Assembly (NCBI GenBank): GCA_030630165.1
Contig: DAOVNN010000064.1
Location: forward strand, 1 to 10,689
DNA from: Candidatus Krumholzibacteriota bacterium
GTDB taxonomy: Bacteria > Krumholzibacteriota > Krumholzibacteriia > Krumholzibacteriales > Krumholzibacteriaceae
DNA: 10,689 bases
Direction: 5' to 3'
Within the stretch, counting starts at the first letter, position 1, and each line of letters opens with the position of its first letter. Below, piece after piece: positions 1-5,626 of this stretch. The translations under genes and the position numbers were made by a program. The notes below the pieces were generated by a model. The model did no database searches and was not told where the DNA came from. It saw nothing but the letters and a program-made list of their open reading frames with translations.

Positions 1-510
1 GGCGACAAAGTCAAGATACATATCTTTACGGCCAGGCCCGGTATGGTCATTGGGCGAAAGGGAGCCGAAGTCGATTTCCTCAGTGAGGAGCTGGCACACC
101 TCACCAACAGAGAGATCAACATCGATATCAAGGAAGTGAAGAAGCCCGAGCTCAACGCACAGCTCGTGGCCGAACATATCGCCGGACAGCTCGGGCAGAG
201 GGTGTCCTTCAGGCGGGCGATGAAGAAGGCGATCGGCTCGGCGATGAGGATGGGAGCCCTGGGGATCAAGGTAAAGTGTTCGGGAAGGCTTGGCGGAGCC
301 GAGATGTCGAGAGCGGAAGGTTACATGGACGGACGTGTTCCTCTACATACCCTCCGCGCCGAAATCGATTACGCCAGGGCTACCGCTTTTACGACATACG
401 GCACTGTCGGCGTTAAGATCTGGATTTACCTGGGAGAGATTTTTCCCAAGGATTTCAAACGCCAGCTGGCCGAGAACGCGATAGACGATTCCTCCAAGGA
501 CCGTCGCTGA
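1..510 (+). CDS. rpsC: 30S ribosomal protein S3 (3' part)
   Basis: The reading frame is open from the first base and gives the last 169 residues of S3; the start lies outside the window. S3 sits on the head of the 30S subunit near the mRNA entry tunnel and binds 16S rRNA. The visible part begins inside the type II KH domain: the GXXG loop appears as IGRKG close to the left edge. The S3 C-terminal domain follows, recognisable from the RRAMKKA stretch, the GRLGGAEMSR segment and the GTVGVKIWIYLGE segment that ends the fold. The tail after it is short and charged. S3 is usually about 210 to 235 residues, so about 50 or so are missing on the left. It is followed after 20 nt by rplP, the normal S10-operon order. 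Identification is secure. Confidence 0.97.
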   Translation, partial: GDKVKIHIFTARPGMVIGRKGAEVDFLSEELAHLTNREINIDIKEVKKPELNAQLVAEHIAGQLGQRVSFRRAMKKAIGSAMRMGALGIKVKCSGRLGGAEMSRAEGYMDGRVPLHTLRAEIDYARATAFTTYGTVGVKIWIYLGEIFPKDFKRQLAENAIDDSSKDRR

Positions 511-530
511 ACGAGAGAGGTTATTGAGCC

Positions 531-959
531 ATGTTGATGCCGAAACGTACAAAATACCGCAAACAGCAGCGGGGCCGGATGCGGGGCGCAGCCCACCGCG
601 GTTCGAAGATCAGCTTCGGCGAGTACGGCTTGCAGGCCGAGGCTCCCGGCTGGATCACGAACAGGCAGATAGAAGCGGCCCGTGTCGCGATCATGCGTCA
701 CATCCAGCGAAAGGGAAAGCTGTGGATCCGCGTTTTTCCCGACAAGCCTGTTACCGTGAAACCCGCGGAGACCAGGATGGGTAAGGGCAAAGGCGCTCCC
801 GAGTACTGGGTCGCCGTCGTAAAGCCCGGCCGCATAATGTTCGAACTTGCTGGTGTGGATAAGAGTGAAGCAAAGAGAGCGATGGAGCTTGCCTCCGCGA
901 AACTTCCTATCAAGGTGAAGTTCGTTCGCCGCGTAGCAACGGGAAAGGTGGCCGGCTAG
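531..959 (+). CDS. rplP: 50S ribosomal protein L16
   Basis: 142-residue L16, a late-assembling 50S protein that helps shape the A-site and peptidyl transferase region and contacts the tRNA elbow. The protein opens MLMPKRTKYRK, matching the family start, so the ATG is chosen with confidence; a GAGAGAGG purine run lies about 10 nt upstream. Family landmarks are the GRMRG and FGEYGLQA segments, the RKGKLWIRVFPDKPVT stretch, the ETRMGKGKGAPEYWVA segment and the C-terminal AKLPIKVKFV. The RMGKG arginine (about residue 82) corresponds to the arginine that is hydroxylated in E. coli L16. No YcfD-type hydroxylase gene is present in this window. Length is close to normal (136 to 144). It lies between rpsC and rpmC with 20-nt gaps on both sides. 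Confidence 0.98.
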   Translation: MLMPKRTKYRKQQRGRMRGAAHRGSKISFGEYGLQAEAPGWITNRQIEAARVAIMRHIQRKGKLWIRVFPDKPVTVKPAETRMGKGKGAPEYWVAVVKPGRIMFELAGVDKSEAKRAMELASAKLPIKVKFVRRVATGKVAG

Positions 960-979
960 ACAACCGGATGGTTTAAGAG

Positions 980-1192
980 ATGAAAGCTGTTGAACTGAAA
1001 GAAATGACGCTGGATGAGCTGATCGGCCGCGAAGAGGAACTGACCGAAGAGTTGTCGCGCCTGCGTATTCAGCTCTCGATCAAGCGCCTTGACAATCCCC
1101 TCCAGGCGAGGGTCGTCAGGCGTGACCTCGCCAGGGTGAAGACCATAATCACCGAGAAGACGGCGGCTGAAGAGGGCGCGCAGGAAGGCTGA
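980..1192 (+). CDS. rpmC: 50S ribosomal protein L29
   Basis: 70-residue L29, a small two-helix protein at the rim of the 50S exit tunnel, next to L23 and the docking site for trigger factor and SRP. The N-terminal MKAVELKEMTLDEL and the central region around LRIQLSIKRLDNP, followed by an ARVVRRDLARVKTIITEK helix, are characteristic. The last ten residues (TAAEEGAQEG) form a short acidic tail beyond the usual end at about residue 60 to 65. The ATG follows a weak ribosome binding site (CGGATGG about 8 nt upstream), so translation may depend on coupling to rplP, which ends 20 nt before. Confidence 0.96.
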   Translation: MKAVELKEMTLDELIGREEELTEELSRLRIQLSIKRLDNPLQARVVRRDLARVKTIITEKTAAEEGAQEG

Positions 1193-1229
1193 TCGCCTCC
1201 CGGAACGTCCTGTAAAATGAGGAGTTGAA

Positions 1230-1487
1230 ATGGAAGAAAGAAAGCCCAGAAAGATTCTTGTTGGGCGGGTCGTGAGCGACAAGATGGACAGGACAGTGAC
1301 GATATCCATCGAGCGCACTTTTCAGCACCCGATGTACAAGAAGATCGTCAGGAAGACGTCGAAGGTCTGGGCGCACGACGCCGAAAATGAATGTCGGACC
1401 GGAGACAAGGTAAAGGTCATGTCGACGAGGCCGCTCAGCAAACTGAAACGCTGGCGTGTCGTTGAGATCATTGAGAGGGCACAATAG
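1230..1487 (+). CDS. rpsQ: 30S ribosomal protein S17
   Basis: 85-residue S17, an OB-fold primary 16S rRNA binder in the lower body of the 30S subunit. Diagnostic parts are RKILVGRVVSDKMDRTVTISIER at the N-terminus, the HPMYKKIVRKTSK loop, the HDAENECRTGDKV segment (family pattern HDE.N.C..GD.V) and the RPLSKLKRWRVVEI end. The ATG is preceded by GAGGAG with 5 nt spacing. This is the last gene of the classical S10 operon, but its stop codon TAG is contained in the ribosome binding site of rplN. Transcription and translation therefore appear continuous with the spc genes, with no terminator or promoter between. Confidence 0.98.
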   Translation: MEERKPRKILVGRVVSDKMDRTVTISIERTFQHPMYKKIVRKTSKVWAHDAENECRTGDKVKVMSTRPLSKLKRWRVVEIIERAQ

Positions 1488-1496
1488 GAGACGACG

Positions 1497-1865
1497 ATGA
1501 TCAAGATGCAGACAAATCTGGCTGTTGCCGACAACTCTGGGGCCAAGAGCATCAGATGTATCAAGGTCCTCGGTGGCTCGAGAAGGCGCTACGCATCCAT
1601 CGGGGATATCATAAGCGCTTCTGTCAGGGTCGCCGTGCCGGGCGGAACGGTCAAGAAGGGCGAGGTTGTCAAGTGCGTCATAGTGCGCACCAGGAAGGAA
1701 GTCAGGCGGAAAGACGGATCTTACATCAGGTTTGACCAGAACGCCGCCGTAATAATTAACGAGCAGAAAGAGCCAGTCGGGACGAGGATCTTCGGCCCGG
1801 TGGCAAGGGAGCTCAGGGAAAAGAAGTTCATGAAGATCGTCTCCCTGGCACCCGAGGTTATCTGA
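1497..1865 (+). CDS. rplN: 50S ribosomal protein L14
   Basis: 122-residue L14, a beta-barrel protein at the subunit interface; with L19 it forms inter-subunit bridges to 16S rRNA and is also the docking site for the silencing factor RsfS in species that have it. The start MIKMQTNLAVADNSGAK matches the family, as do IKVLGG, the GDIISASVRVAVPGG region, KCVIVRTRKEVRR, the FDQNAAVIIN segment and the ending GTRIFGPVARELREKKFMKIVSLAPEVI (length is the family standard). TAGGAG lies 5 nt before the ATG and overlaps the rpsQ stop. This is the first gene of the spc group. Confidence 0.98.
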   Translation: MIKMQTNLAVADNSGAKSIRCIKVLGGSRRRYASIGDIISASVRVAVPGGTVKKGEVVKCVIVRTRKEVRRKDGSYIRFDQNAAVIINEQKEPVGTRIFGPVARELREKKFMKIVSLAPEVI

Positions 1866-1885
1866 ATACCGGGCGGAAACTCGAA

Positions 1886-2206
1886 ATGAAGATAAAGAAG
1901 AACGATACTGTAAGAGTGATCGCGGGGAACGCGAAGGGATCCGAGGGAAAGGTTCTCAAGGTCTTTCCTGAGAAGAATCGTATCATCGTCGAAAAGATCA
2001 ATATGATCAAGCGGCACACGAGGCAGACGAGCCAGGCCGACCAGGGCGGCATCGTTGAGAAGGAAGCGTCGATCAACGCCTCCAACGTGATTCTCATATG
2101 CCCGAAGTGCGGCAAGCCGACGAGAACGACGCATTCGAACCTGGCTGACGGCCGCAAGGTCCGCAGCTGCAAGAAGTGCAATGAGACACTGAGCGACGAG
2201 AATTAA
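1886..2206 (+). CDS. rplX: 50S ribosomal protein L24, zinc-ribbon form
   Basis: 106-residue L24, one of the two assembly-initiator proteins of the 50S subunit, located near the tunnel exit. Residues about 3 to 35 form the KOW motif (DTVRVIAGNAKGSEGKV). The QGGIVEKEASINASNV region is typical of the family. The C-terminal part carries two CXXC knuckles at residues 72/75 and 95/98 around PTR and GRKVR, which should form a zinc ribbon; many L24 proteins (for example B. subtilis) have lost these cysteines. The rplX stop is followed in frame by a second TAA after one codon, and TTAACGTTAA across the stops is a perfect palindrome, probably incidental. Spacing to rplE is 27 nt. The start has only a weak GGGCGG-type ribosome binding site. 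Confidence 0.97.
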   Translation: MKIKKNDTVRVIAGNAKGSEGKVLKVFPEKNRIIVEKINMIKRHTRQTSQADQGGIVEKEASINASNVILICPKCGKPTRTTHSNLADGRKVRSCKKCNETLSDEN

Positions 2207-2233
2207 CGTTAACCGATTTACACGGTGAGAGAG

Positions 2234-2788
2234 ATGGCTGAAAACAAACCGAATGTCAGACGGCTGTACGAAGAAAAGGCCGTTCCCGAACTTATGAAGA
2301 AGTTCGGGTACAAGAATATCATGCAGGTTCCGCGTTTTGAGAAGATCGTGGTCAATATGGGCGTTGGAGAGGCCCAGCAGGACGCCAAGATCCTCGAGGC
2401 TGCGGTCAAGGACATGACTGCTATCACGGGGCAGGCCCCGGTCGTGTCCAGGGCACGCAAGTCAATAGCGGGCTTCAAGCTCCGCGAGGGAGTGCCTGTG
2501 GGTTGTTTCGTGACTCTCAGGGGAGAGCGCATGTGGGAGTTCTTTGACAGGCTCATAAATGTGGCGGTCCCGCGAATCAGGGATTTCCGCGGGCTGAGTC
2601 AGAAGAGTTTCGACGGACGAGGTAATTACTCGTTCGGTGTCAAGGAGCAGATCATATTCCCCGAGATCGATTACGACAAGATCCTGAAGGTCCTGGGAAT
2701 GGATATAACGATTGTAACAAGTGCCGGTACTGACGAAGAGGCAAGGGAGCTGATAATGCTCCTGGGCATGCCTCTCCGTCAGAACTGA
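2234..2788 (+). CDS. rplE: 50S ribosomal protein L5
   Basis: 184-residue L5, which binds 5S rRNA with L18 in the central protuberance and contacts the P-site tRNA and S13. Family landmarks are the PNVRRLYEEKAVPELMKKF start region, the QVPRFEKIVVNMGVGEA stretch, TGQAPVVSRARKSIAGFKLREG, the GCFVTLRG strand, the VAVPRIRDFRGL region and the IIFPEIDYDKI segment. I choose ATG at 2234. A GTG at 2225 is in frame and would add three residues, but GGTGAG beginning at 2224 fits better as the ribosome binding site of the ATG. In E. coli the spc-operon repressor S8 binds the rplX-rplE junction; here that 27-nt spacer shows no obvious S8-like helix, which I could not exclude without folding. Confidence 0.97.
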   Translation: MAENKPNVRRLYEEKAVPELMKKFGYKNIMQVPRFEKIVVNMGVGEAQQDAKILEAAVKDMTAITGQAPVVSRARKSIAGFKLREGVPVGCFVTLRGERMWEFFDRLINVAVPRIRDFRGLSQKSFDGRGNYSFGVKEQIIFPEIDYDKILKVLGMDITIVTSAGTDEEARELIMLLGMPLRQN

Positions 2789-2802
2789 TCCAAGGAGGCT
2801 TC

Positions 2803-2988
2803 GTGGCCAAGAAGTGTTTGATAGCGAAAGCTAAAAGGACGCCCAAGTTCAAGGTCCGCAGCTACAACAGGTGCAGCCGATGCGGGCGTTCAAGAGCGTA
2901 CATCAGAAGATACGGAATCTGCCGCATATGCTTCAGGGAACTGGCGCTCGATGGCAAGATCCCCGGCGTAGTCAAGGCAAGCTGGTAG
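2803..2988 (+). CDS. rpsZ: 30S ribosomal protein S14, zinc-binding type Z
   Basis: 61-residue short form of S14, in the head of the 30S subunit beside S3, S10 and S19. The start is GTG, set by a strong AAGGAGG 4 nt upstream, and the protein begins MAKKCLIAKAKR like other type Z proteins. Four cysteines at residues 24, 27, 40 and 43 (CXXC-12-CXXC) give the zinc site. The fold ends in the standard REL...GKIPGVVKASW. This is the ancestral zinc-containing form; organisms under zinc limitation often carry a longer cysteine-free paralogue elsewhere, which cannot be judged from this window. It sits 14 nt after rplE. Confidence 0.98.
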   Translation: MAKKCLIAKAKRTPKFKVRSYNRCSRCGRSRAYIRRYGICRICFRELALDGKIPGVVKASW

Positions 2989-3027
2989 TGCCGTTGGTAT
3001 TGAAAAACAGACGAGGTGAATGAAGAG

Positions 3028-3423
3028 ATGATGACCGATCCCATTGCTGACATGCTGACCCGGATCAGAAACGCGTACAGGTCCAACAAGGACCATGTGG
3101 ACATTCCGGCGTCGAAGATCAAGGCGCAGATTGCGAGAATAATGCTGGAAGGCGGATACATCGGTAACGTCAAGTTTATCGACGACGGCCTGCAGGGTTC
3201 GCTCCGCGTGTACATCAAGTACAACGAAGGCCGCAGATCGGCCATAGAGGGTATCCGGAGGATCAGCCTGCCCAGCCGCAGAGTTTATGTTACGAGAGAC
3301 AGGCTTCCCAGGGTCATGGGCGGTTACGGGACAGCCATCATTTCGACATCGCATGGAATAATGACCGACAAGGATGCCCGCAAGAACGGCGTGGGCGGCG
3401 AAGTGCTCTGCCACATCTGGTAG
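3028..3423 (+). CDS. rpsH: 30S ribosomal protein S8
   Basis: 131-residue S8, a primary binder of the 16S rRNA central domain and, in E. coli, translational repressor of the spc operon. The start MTDPIADMLTRIRNA is diagnostic, and the C-terminal signature STSHGIMTDKDARKNGVGGEVLCHIW contains the RNA-binding loop. I choose ATG at 3028 (giving MMTDPIAD...) because AGGTGA ends 8 nt before it. An in-frame GTG at 3016 lies inside that ribosome binding site, and ATG at 3031 is also possible. Length then matches the family (130 to 132). It is separated from rpsZ by 39 nt and from rplF by 28 nt. Confidence 0.97.
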   Translation: MMTDPIADMLTRIRNAYRSNKDHVDIPASKIKAQIARIMLEGGYIGNVKFIDDGLQGSLRVYIKYNEGRRSAIEGIRRISLPSRRVYVTRDRLPRVMGGYGTAIISTSHGIMTDKDARKNGVGGEVLCHIW

Positions 3424-3451
3424 TGCCGCGCATACGGAGGTTTAGAGAGTA

Positions 3452-4000
3452 ATGTCACGAGTTGGTAAGAATCCGATAACAGTCCCGGCCGGAGTAACGG
3501 TCGATCTGAAGAACAACAATATCAAGGTCAAGGGACCGAAGGGCGAACTCACGAGGACGCTTCACCCCGACATGATCATAGAAGTGTCGGACGCAGTCAT
3601 CCTCGTCAAGAGGCCGACCGAGTCGAAGCAGCACAAATCGCTTCACGGACTGACCCGCACCCTCGTCTTCAATATGATCGAGGGAGTTTCGAACGGCTAT
3701 GCGCGCAATCTCGAGATCGAGGGCGTGGAGTACAGGGCCGAACTCAAGGGCAAGGCGCTCGTGATGGCTCTTGGTTATTCGCACCCGGTCCGTTACGACC
3801 CCGCTGAGGGCGTCGAGATAGAGGTTCCCGATCCGAAGAAGATCACGGTGAAGGGGATCGACAAGCAGAAGGTCGGACAGGCCGCCGCCGAGATACGCGG
3901 TTTCAGGCCTCCCGAGCCTTACAAGGGTAAGGGTATTCGCTACGTCGGCGAGCAGGTAAGACGCAAGGCCGGCAAGGCTGCAGTCGGCTCAGGCTTCTAG
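3452..4000 (+). CDS. rplF: 50S ribosomal protein L6
   Basis: 182-residue L6, two tandem RNA-binding beta-sandwich domains near the sarcin-ricin loop and the factor-binding site. The start MSRVGKNPITVPAGV is standard. Domain 1 runs to about residue 80, including KGPKGELTRTLHPDM and HGLTRTLVFNMIEGVSNGY. Domain 2 follows with ELKGKALVMALGYSHPV and ITVKGIDKQKVGQAAAEIR. The signature PEPYKGKGIRY is near the C-terminus. CGGAGG lies 11 nt before the ATG. The downstream gap to rplR (86 nt) is much longer than most in this operon. Confidence 0.98.
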   Translation: MSRVGKNPITVPAGVTVDLKNNNIKVKGPKGELTRTLHPDMIIEVSDAVILVKRPTESKQHKSLHGLTRTLVFNMIEGVSNGYARNLEIEGVEYRAELKGKALVMALGYSHPVRYDPAEGVEIEVPDPKKITVKGIDKQKVGQAAAEIRGFRPPEPYKGKGIRYVGEQVRRKAGKAAVGSGF

Positions 4001-4086
4001 CCGGGCCACAGCAAAGGGACGGAGGCGGGGTCGCCCAGGCGAAGCGGCCCGTGCGCCCCGGCCGATGACAGGAGTTGGACGAAGAG
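4001..4086 (+). promoter_or_regulatory. GC-rich rplF-rplR spacer with possible stem-loops
   Basis: This 86-nt gap is very GC-rich. It can form CGGCC/GGCCG (4045-4049 with 4060-4064, 10-nt loop) and a smaller GGCG/CGCC hairpin (4024-4027 with 4032-4035). An AGGAG ribosome binding site at 4070-4074 lies just after the first stem. No U-run follows either stem, so a terminator is unlikely. A structured leader for rplR is possible but, in DNA this GC-rich, short stems also arise by chance. Confidence 0.3.
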
Positions 4087-4530
4087 ATGAGCAAGGCATA
4101 CGAGAAGAGACAGCAGAGACTGGGAAGGAAGGCCAGGGTTCGCAAGAAGGTGCGCGGCACCGGCGACAGACCCCGTCTCTCGGTATTCAGGTCCCTCAAT
4201 CACATCTATGCGCAGTTGATCGACGACGATTCGGGCAAGACGCTCGCTTCGGTGTCGAGTCTGCGCCTCGAGATTCCGACCGTGGAGCCGGTAGCGGCTG
4301 CCCCGGCGGAAGAAGAGGGCAAGAAGGAAAAGAAGGGCAAGAAGAAAAAGAAAGAGAAGAAGCCCGAGGGCCTCAAGGTGCGCCGTTCGCGCGCGGTCGG
4401 CAAAGCGATCGCCGAGAAGGCCACAGGCATCGGCATAAAGAAGGTCGTATTCGATAGAGGCGGCTTTTTATATCACGGAAGGGTCGCGGCTCTTGCAGAG
4501 GCGGCCAGAAAGAATGGACTGGAATTCTAA
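4087..4530 (+). CDS. rplR: 50S ribosomal protein L18 with lysine-rich insertion
   Basis: 147-residue L18, which with L5 binds 5S rRNA in the central protuberance. The fold is clear on both sides: residues about 1 to 60 match the family (RKKVRGTGDRPRLSVFRS, HIYAQLIDDDSGKTLASVSS), and residues 101 to 147 give the C-terminal half (VGKAIAEKA, VVFDRGGFLYHGRVAALAEAAR, GLEF). The family is normally 115 to 122 residues. The excess of about 27 residues sits in one place, residues 62 to 100: a Pro/Ala/Glu linker followed by a run of almost only lysine and glutamate (79 to 92). The reading frame is intact on both sides, so this is an insertion and not a frameshift. ATG at 4087 is preferred over an in-frame TTG at 4075 that directly abuts the AGGAG ribosome binding site and could not be spaced from it. 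Confidence 0.96.
   Translation: MSKAYEKRQQRLGRKARVRKKVRGTGDRPRLSVFRSLNHIYAQLIDDDSGKTLASVSSLRLEIPTVEPVAAAPAEEEGKKEKKGKKKKKEKKPEGLKVRRSRAVGKAIAEKATGIGIKKVVFDRGGFLYHGRVAALAEAARKNGLEF
4308..4362 (+). repeat. Homopurine AAG/AAA tract inside rplR
   Basis: Fifty-three of these 55 bases are purines; the only interruptions are C at 4320 and 4338. It encodes the Lys/Glu core of the L18 insertion and consists mainly of AAG, AAA and GAG codons. It contains an AAAAA run at 4345-4349. Such a tract can expand or shrink by slippage, which would explain how the insertion arose. Confidence 0.85.
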
Positions 4531-4540
4531 TTGAAACAAT

Positions 4541-4576
4541 CCGCATGAATGCGGGTTGAACGCGCACGGGGGTGCG
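4541..4576 (+). promoter_or_regulatory. Two adjacent hairpins in the rpsE leader, second holding the ribosome binding site
   Basis: Hairpin 1 is CCGCA / TGCGG (4541-4545 with 4550-4554) closing a TGAA tetraloop. Hairpin 2 is CGCAC / GTGCG (4563-4567 with 4572-4576) closing a GGGG loop. Both stems are perfect 5-bp pairings and fill most of the 50-nt rplR-rpsE spacer. The only plausible Shine-Dalgarno sequence for rpsE, GGGGGTG at 4568-4574, is the loop and 3' arm of hairpin 2, so folding would partly hide it. There is no U-run, so I read this as a possible translational control element and not a terminator. Function is inferred only. Confidence 0.45.
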
Positions 4577-4580
4577 ATAG

Positions 4581-5237
4581 TTGAACACAAGAGACAGAAG
4601 AGATTCCCGAAGGGACAACCGGCGGGACAGGCGTGACGACAGCGGTCCGGAGTATCTCGAACAGACGGTTCATATCAACCGTGTGGCCAAGGTAGTCAAG
4701 GGCGGCCGCCGTTTCAGCTTTAACGCTCTTGTCGCCGTCGGCGACGGTATGGGCAAGGTAGGCATCGGCCTCGGCAAGGCGAACGAGATCAGCGACGCCA
4801 TCCGCAAGGCCGGCGAAGTCGCGCGCAGGGACATGATCATGATTCCGATGGTAGCGGGAACGATCCCCTACAAGACGATCGGTCGTTTCGGCGCGTCTCG
4901 GGTCCTGCTCAAGCCGGCAGCTCCGGGAACAGGCGTTATCGCGGGCGGAGGCGTTCGCAGCGTGCTCGAGGTGGCTGGCGTGAAGGATATCCTCACCAAG
5001 TCGCTCGGCTCCAACAATCCGCACAACATGGTGAAAGCCACGATGGTGGGTATCAAGAGCCTGAAGAGCGCTAAGGACGTCGCGAAGAGGCGAAATATAT
5101 CGGTGAGGAGGCTTTTCGCCCTTGATGAAAAGCCTGTCGTCGAAAAGAAGGCTGAAGTCGAGGACAAGCCGGCCGTAGAGGCCGCGCCCGTCGTCGAAGA
5201 TAAGGCCGCCGGGGAAACCACGCAGCAGGGCGAGTAA
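4581..5237 (+). CDS. rpsE: 30S ribosomal protein S5 with extended tails
   Basis: 218-residue S5, a 30S protein on the back of the subunit near S4 and S8 that influences accuracy and mRNA unwinding at the entry site. The start is TTG: an in-frame TAG occupies the three bases before it, and no ATG or GTG occurs before the conserved core. The core runs about residues 23 to 180: a dsRNA-binding-like domain (QTVHINRVAKVVKGGRRFSF, VGIGLGKA) then the S5 C-terminal domain (TIPY, GVRSVLEVAGVKDILTKSLGSNNPHN). The first 22 residues are an Arg/Asp repeat (RDRRDSRRDNRRDRRDD). The last 37 residues are a Val/Glu/Lys/Pro/Ala low-complexity tail. Typical S5 is about 165 to 175 residues. A structured 50-nt leader precedes it. 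Confidence 0.96.
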   Translation: MNTRDRRDSRRDNRRDRRDDSGPEYLEQTVHINRVAKVVKGGRRFSFNALVAVGDGMGKVGIGLGKANEISDAIRKAGEVARRDMIMIPMVAGTIPYKTIGRFGASRVLLKPAAPGTGVIAGGGVRSVLEVAGVKDILTKSLGSNNPHNMVKATMVGIKSLKSAKDVAKRRNISVRRLFALDEKPVVEKKAEVEDKPAVEAAPVVEDKAAGETTQQGE

Positions 5238-5335
5238 AGCGGGGTTTCCGGTAACGGTTCAGCGTGAGGCGCAGCCTTTCGCTGCCGTACGGGCAGCCGG
5301 ATCTTCCTTTCGGGAGAAACGAACGAGGATTTGAG
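5238..5335 (+). promoter_or_regulatory. rpsE-rpmD spacer with overlapping stem-loops
   Basis: This 98-nt spacer is the longest in the window. It can fold GCAGC/GCTGC (5271-5275 with 5281-5285, CTTTC loop) or, using the same bases 5281-5286, GCTGCC/GGCAGC (5281-5286 with 5292-5297, 5-nt loop). The two cannot form together. A third stem, TCTTCC/GGGAGA (5302-5307 with 5312-5317, one G-U pair), follows. The rpmD ribosome binding site CGAGGA (5324-5329) lies just after. No U-tract is present, so termination is unlikely. Mutually exclusive stems could indicate a leader switch, or could be chance in GC-rich DNA. Confidence 0.3.
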
Positions 5336-5626
5336 ATGGCCAATAAACTGAAGATCACACAGGTGCGCAGTATCATCCATTCCCAGGAGAAGAAGCACAA
5401 GCGCGTGATGACTTCTCTGGGATTCACGAAGAACTACGCCACGCTGTACAAGAACGACAATCCTCAGATCAGGGGTATGCTGGCGAAAGTGCGGCATCTG
5501 GTCGAGGTCGAAGAGATCGATGAAAAAGACGTGCCTGCCGCCGTTTCCAGCCCATCGAAGGGGTATACGGTGATCAAGGCCGCGAAGACGACAGGTAAAA
5601 AGGAGCCAGACGGAGATGAAACTTAA
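5336..5626 (+). CDS. rpmD: 50S ribosomal protein L30 with C-terminal extension
   Basis: 96-residue L30, a small alpha/beta protein on the 50S surface. The first about 60 residues are the whole family fold: KLKITQVRSIIHSQEKKHKRVMTSLGF and the diagnostic NPQIRGMLAKVRHLVEVEE. Bacterial L30 normally ends here (58 to 65 residues). This one continues for about 35 more residues, polar with a Lys-rich and then acidic end (TGKKEPDGDET). ATG at 5336 is chosen because it matches the family start and has CGAGGA 6 nt upstream. A GTG at 5264 in the same frame would add 24 residues unlike any L30 N-terminus. The 3' end overlaps rplO by 11 nt and contains the rplO ribosome binding site, so the tail may in part have grown from reading into the next gene's leader. 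Confidence 0.94.
   Translation: MANKLKITQVRSIIHSQEKKHKRVMTSLGFTKNYATLYKNDNPQIRGMLAKVRHLVEVEEIDEKDVPAAVSSPSKGYTVIKAAKTTGKKEPDGDET

Noticed and set aside
1196..1224. CCTC/GAGG pairing that could hide the rpsQ ribosome binding site.
   Set aside because: Only four pairs with a loop of about 19 nt; too weak to support without covariation.
2203..2212. Perfect palindrome TTAACGTTAA at the rplX stop as an operator.
   Set aside because: It is made of two in-frame stop codons around one codon and is only 10 bp, in the middle of an operon; chance is the simpler explanation.
4065..4457. Overlapping plus-strand frame across the rplR insertion, as a possible alternative product or frameshift.
   Set aside because: The L18 frame is intact through the insertion and the alternative frame encodes only Arg/Gly/Glu-rich sequence typical of a shifted purine tract.
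5264..5335. In-frame GTG giving L30 a 24-residue N-terminal extension.
   Set aside because: The extension does not resemble L30, there is no good ribosome binding site at 5264, and the ATG at 5336 matches the family start with CGAGGA well placed.
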